A stretch of DNA of 64,000 nt from the NCBI GenBank assembly GCA_949775045.1, contig OX459103.1, positions 18,302,817 to 18,366,816 of the forward strand, given 5' to 3'. This document shows positions 59,616 through 64,000 of this stretch, in pieces; the first letter of the stretch is position 1; the number at the start of each line of letters is the position of its first letter. Under the pieces are notes generated by a model, which saw only the letters and a program-made list of their open reading frames with translations, searched no databases and had not been told where the DNA came from. The stretch comes from Metridium senile (taxonomy: Eukaryota; Cnidaria; Anthozoa; Actiniaria; Metridiidae). The translations under genes were made by a program, and so were the position numbers.

Positions 59616-60620
59616 AGTAATTACGTGAAGGTTATAATATACATGTACTAAAATACTAAAATACATGCACGCTATTAATTGCAAGAACTGCCGGGTTGAA
59701 ATAACCATTTTTTTATATTTGAATACACTTCTTGTACATGTTGACAATTGAAAGCGTATCCCCAGGTAACTGGATGAAGTTTGGCTCGCTCGCTCTTCAG
59801 TAAAAAAAGAGAAGCCAAAAGCGAGTCAAACTTCCTCTGCTAGCTAGCAGGGTACGAAGGGTATTCACTGACTCTACAATGAAACCAACACACAGCCATA
59901 TTTTAAATTCCAAACGTTTTACTGCATAAAAAATTGCAACTTTTTTTTGACAACAAATTGAGGCTTAGCTTGCGCCTTTTGTCAACTAGTACAGCGGTGC
60001 TAGATAACATGAAACTGGTTCGATTCAGACTTTTAACATTTATGCGTAGACGACATAATTAGAATTTAAGGTCTTATATGCTCTGGCCTCCTCGCAGCGA
60101 ACCAAATAATACGTCTAGAACCGGAGGCTATCTTAGCGAGCGATGGTGGGTGGTGTATAGGACTTCATCACGATCGATCGTGCGAACATGTACCTTGAGT
60201 ACCAGATGGCCTACTCCGGGTCCTAAAATCGCCGTAATTTTAGGCGATTTTAGGCGATTTTGAGCGATCTTGGGCGATTTTATTAATCGAAGTAGGCCTC
60301 ACAAGAACATTATTTTCTACATGCTTTGGCATTTGTAAAACTGACGGTTTATGAAGCAACGAGGATAACGAACACAAAAGTGCATGTATAAATGATAAAT
60401 ACAAATTCTAGATCAAGAAACCCTCTGGTTTCTAAGTAGCAAACATGAAAACGACCAAGACATAACAGACAATACGGCTTTACTGGCTTTACTTACTGAA
60501 TTCAGTAGTACTCAAATCTCTCGTCTAGAAGTATCGCAGTGGTAAACCAATAAAGATGTAATCTCTGTGTTGTAAGACATTCAAGATGTTATCAATACGA
60601 AAAGCACGGCCAATGATCTT
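59616..60620. other. No gene seen; small GGCGATTTTA repeat
   Basis: An inverted GCTCGCTCTTC/GAAGCC region lies near 59780-59830. At 60228-60282, TTTTAGGCGATTTTAGGCG repeats about five times. The 61-codon frame at 60078 has no recognised domain. Confidence 0.5.
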
Positions 60621-60624
60621 GAAA

Positions 60625-60990
60625 CACTGACGCAGCCCACACTAGTTTAATCGCTAGTTATCGTACATTTTTTCTTCAATTGTTTACTTAGAAATATCGA
60701 CACAGTCCACACTAGTTTAACCGCTAGTTATCGTACATTTTTACTCCAATTGTTTCCTTACAAACATCGACGCAGTCCACACTAGTTTAACCGCTAGTTA
60801 TCGTACATTTTTACTCCAATTGTTTCCTTAGAAACATCGACGCAGTCCACACTAGTTTAACCGCTAGTTATCGTGCATTTTTACCCAAATTATTACCTTA
60901 TTAACATCGACGCAGTCCACATTAGTTTGACGGCCAGTTATCGTACGTTTTCACTCCAATAGTTTCCTTAGAGACACCATCGACGAAGCC
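60625..60990 (+). repeat. 71-bp family array C4
   Basis: Five units in plus orientation; the outer units are diverged and the three central ones nearly identical. Confidence 0.93.
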
Positions 60991-61204
60991 AACAAGAACA
61001 AAATCCTTCTAAGCAATCTCCTGCTTTCCCAGAGCTATAAACTGACCTTTATATAAACATTGTATACATTTTGAAGATATCATGTTTATATTTTGCGAGC
61101 AGCACGATACTTATTATAAATTATGACTCTCACGGATTGAACCAATTAGTCAAAACATCTCTCAACCATTTATATATAAGAATGTACAAAATCTACGATA
61201 ATTA

Positions 61205-61900
61205 GGTTGTCAAATACGCGAGGTCATTAAGACGGGAAAATATTATAGGCACACACTTATCAAATAAACTTAAAATTGTCCAAGAGACAAGTCATTGCAC
61301 GGCAGAAATGAATTATAGACTTCCAAGGGATGCCCAAAGCGATAGGTCATTCCAAGACGGAAAGGAATTATAGACATACGTTTATTTCAAAAAGATTGTC
61401 CAAGGCGATAAATAATTCTTTAATTGTAAGGAATTATAGGCATACACCTATTTCAAAAAGGTTGTCCAAGGTGATAGGTCATTCCAAGACGGAAAGGAAT
61501 TATAGCCATACGATTATTTCAAAAAGGTTGTTCAAGGCGATAAATAAATCTTTAATTGTAAGGAATTATAGGCATACACCTATTTCAAAAAGGTTGTCCA
61601 AGGCGATTGGTCACTCCAAGATGGAAAGGAATTATAGGCATACACCTATTTCAAAAAGGTTGTCCAAAACGGTAGGTCTTTCCAAGACGAAAGGGAGTTA
61701 TAGGATATATCTATTTCTAAAAGGTTGTCCAAGGCGATAAATAAATCTTTAATTGTAAGGAATTATAGGCATACACCTATTTCAAAAAGGTTGTCCAAGG
61801 CGATTGGTCACTCCAAGATGCAAAGGAATTATAGGCATACACCTATTTTAAAAAGGTTGTTCAAGGCGGTAGGTCATTCCAAGATGGAAAGGAATTTAAA
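61205..61900 (+). repeat. 66-bp family array A8
   Basis: About ten units in plus orientation. A variant with AAATAAATCTTTAATTGTAAG in the unit centre recurs at three places, alternating with the usual type, which suggests a higher-order unit of two to three monomers. Confidence 0.93.
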
Positions 61901-61904
61901 AAAA

Positions 61905-62540
61905 TAAAGTTTCAATTGAAAAGCTGTCGATGGTAATAAAATATATTTTCTGGTTTTACAAGAGGACTCTATAAAGAAAAAAAATATAACAATAAATAAA
62001 AATAAATAAAATAAAAAATACCCGGCCTAAACGGGGCTCCTTACACAGCTAGAAATGAAAAAAATGGGACGATTCCTCCGAGACATTCTATGAAGCTGAA
62101 GCATGGAATCGATTTAACGTGTAGAATGACCTACAAGCAAAAACCCTATGTGAATTACGTTATTTCATAATTATAGTATGTAATAGAATTTAGCAAACTG
62201 ACTGCATACTGCGCTTGCTACAAGTGGTGAAAAAATATACACAAGCGAGCTTCTAAAATCTCCAGGTATTTTTTGAACACATTTAGCTAATCTAACAATG
62301 AGAAGACAAGAACATAAAATTTATATTAGCTAGTATTTATTATTAGAATATCAAGATTTTTTAACATTATTTTACAATCTATAATGAATAATGTGAACAC
62401 TTGACTTTTTTCATGTTTTTATTTTCTGAACCTTCTAGATATACTGCTTCAAAACCTCTAAAAATGAAGCAGTGAGTTCAAATACATCTATATATTCGCT
62501 CATGAGTTAAAAAAGTATCAAAAAAACTTCGAAATATTAT
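61905..62540. other. No gene seen
   Basis: A-rich (AAATAAAATAAA) near 61985-62020, then AT-rich DNA. Confidence 0.4.
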
Positions 62541-62544
62541 ATTA

Positions 62545-62697
62545 AAAGGTAGCCGGACCTTCATATCAAAGCGAGACGAACGTTTTGCTTTCAATGATAG
62601 AGACCTTTTAACACCTTATGGGACAATTATTCACGTGTCTCTATCATTGCAAGCTCAACGTTCGTTTCGCTTTGATATGAAGGTCCGGCTACCTTTC
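62545..62697. mobile_element. Fold-back MITE (AAAGGTAGCCGGACC ends)
   Basis: AAAGGTAGCCGGACCTTCAT and ATGAAGGTCCGGCTACCTTT are exact inverted ends, and the arms extend through AAAGCGAGACGAACGTT/AACGTTCGTTTCGCTTT. A half copy is at 51950. Confidence 0.85.
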
Positions 62698-62924
62698 AAG
62701 ATGGCGCAGGGAACTGTTAAGTGGACTATAGTTTATGCTCTAGCCACGCCTAGGCCTTGGTACATTTCTACGGAATGTGCGGTAGATATTCCCTGGTGGT
62801 GAGTATTGAGCAACAATGAATGTGTATGTGTAACCATTCCTGGAAACAGCCGCGATACCAACACCAACTTTAGTAGAAGACTTCCAGATTAGCTGGGAAA
62901 AATGAAAAACCAATGAATGGATGA

Positions 62925-63195
62925 ATGAATGAAAGAAGGAAAGAATGGATGAATTGAAAGAAGGAAGGAAGGAAGGAAGGAGGAATGGAGGGAGGAAGGG
63001 TATGAGTGGAGGAATGGAGGAATGGAGGAATGGAGGAATGGAGGAATGGAGGAATGAAGGAATGGAGGAATGGAGGAATGGAGGAATGGAGGAATGGAGG
63101 AATAAATAGATGGATTATTAATTGAATGGATGGATGGATTTATTAATGAATTTGAATAAATAGATAGATGAATAAATGAGTGGATTGATGGATGA
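62925..63195 (+). repeat. GGAAT/GGATGGAT low-complexity tract
   Basis: GAAGGAAGG, then about ten GGAGGAAT units, then GAATGGATGG units. Confidence 0.93.
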
Positions 63196-63204
63196 ATTAG
63201 TTAC

Positions 63205-63585
63205 AACGTTTATATCAAACACTGACGCTAGTTTACTCGCTAGTTTCCATTTAAGTAAAGTTAATTAAACATTTTTTACGGTGTTACACATTTCATTCTA
63301 TTACCTATCGTTTATATCAAACACCGACGCAGCCTATACTAGTTTACTCGCTAGTTTCCATTTAAGTAAAGTTAAGTCAACATTTTTTACGGTGTTACAA
63401 ATTTCATTCTATTACCTATCGTTGATATATCAAACACCGACGCAGCCTATACTAGTTTACTCGCAAGTTTACATTTAAGTAAAGTTAAGTCAACATTTTT
63501 TACGGTGTTACAATTTCATTCTATTATCTATCGTTTATATCAAACACCGACGCAGCCTATACTAGTTTACTCGCTAGTTTCCATT
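63205..63585 (+). repeat. 111-bp family array D7
   Basis: About three and a half monomers in plus orientation with no hammerhead-like cap. It is bordered on both sides by ATGAATGGATGG simple sequence, as if inserted into it. Confidence 0.93.
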
Positions 63586-63599
63586 TATAATTAATGGAT

Positions 63600-64000
63600 T
63601 AATGAATGAATGGATGGATGGATGAATGAATGAGTAAAATAATAATCAATGAACAGATTTGAATGAATTTGAATAGATAAGTAATAAATGAATCACTCGC
63701 GTTAGTGACAGAGAGTTAGTCAAAACATATACCCATCACTGCCCATCAATATCGAATGAATCATGTCAAACAATTAATATCTGCCGGTTTTAATACTAAA
63801 GAAACGTTTCGTCAAACTCTAGCATTTCGATATCTGTTTTCACAATTACAATATAATACCTGTGTAAAGCTCTGTGCATTTCCTCTAAAACCAGGTCTGT
63901 TAAAATTGTAGTTCTTTATTTGGCTATACCTGATAAAAAGAGATTTTGATCTGTGTTACTCGTAAAAGTTACAATATTGAAATGTGAATTTAAAGGCCCT
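63600..64000. other. No gene seen
   Basis: A short GAATGGATGGATG tract, then AT-rich DNA to the window end. Confidence 0.4.

Overview
This window is metazoan nuclear DNA. It is AT-rich, has spliced genes with GT/AG introns, and is gene-poor and dominated by repeats. An interspersed repeat end carrying a hammerhead-like motif, a secreted discoidin-type domain and a class A receptor suggest a cnidarian (anthozoan-like) genome. That placement is an inference; no single marker in the sequence proves it.

Genes. I can support three. (1) A plus-strand gene at about 0.75-4.5 kb encodes a small secreted discoidin (F5/8 type C) protein. It has two tandem copies of the signal-peptide exon and a decayed duplicate of exon 2. 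(2) A two-exon minus-strand gene at 8.67-10.90 kb encodes a 162-residue four-EF-hand protein; its single intron is filled by a TA-flanked MITE, a 15-bp repeat block and a 111-bp repeat array. (3) An intronless minus-strand gene at 19.75-20.80 kb encodes a 350-residue rhodopsin-like GPCR. The genes do not form an evident pathway.

Repeats. From 20.8 kb to the end I see no convincing protein gene. The space is filled by recurring tandem-repeat families, each present as several separate arrays in both orientations: a 66-bp, a 76-bp, a 71-bp, a 111-bp, a 51-bp and a ~122-bp family. There is also a 2.3-kb 20-bp satellite at 13.8-16.1 kb, simple repeats (CTTCTC, GATGAT, AAGAG, ACAA, TTTCC and others), many fold-back MITEs (TA-flanked mariner/pogo-like, TTAA-flanked, a CACTA-like one with ATC duplications, and others) and a tRNA-derived SINE.

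Main observation. The 76-bp monomers, and the caps of most 111-bp arrays, have the layout of a hammerhead ribozyme: a CYGACGA-type box, a short helix II, a (G)AAACGTC box and a complementary helix I. In the 76-bp unit helix I continues into a closed rod with a hairpin tip, so one monomer could fold as a minimal circular-RNA-like unit. Most 76-bp copies carry changes at core positions (C for U4, U for G12), so they may be inactive descendants. The 71-, 76- and 111-bp families share sequence modules and look like a related, modular set. All functional statements about these repeats are inference from sequence.
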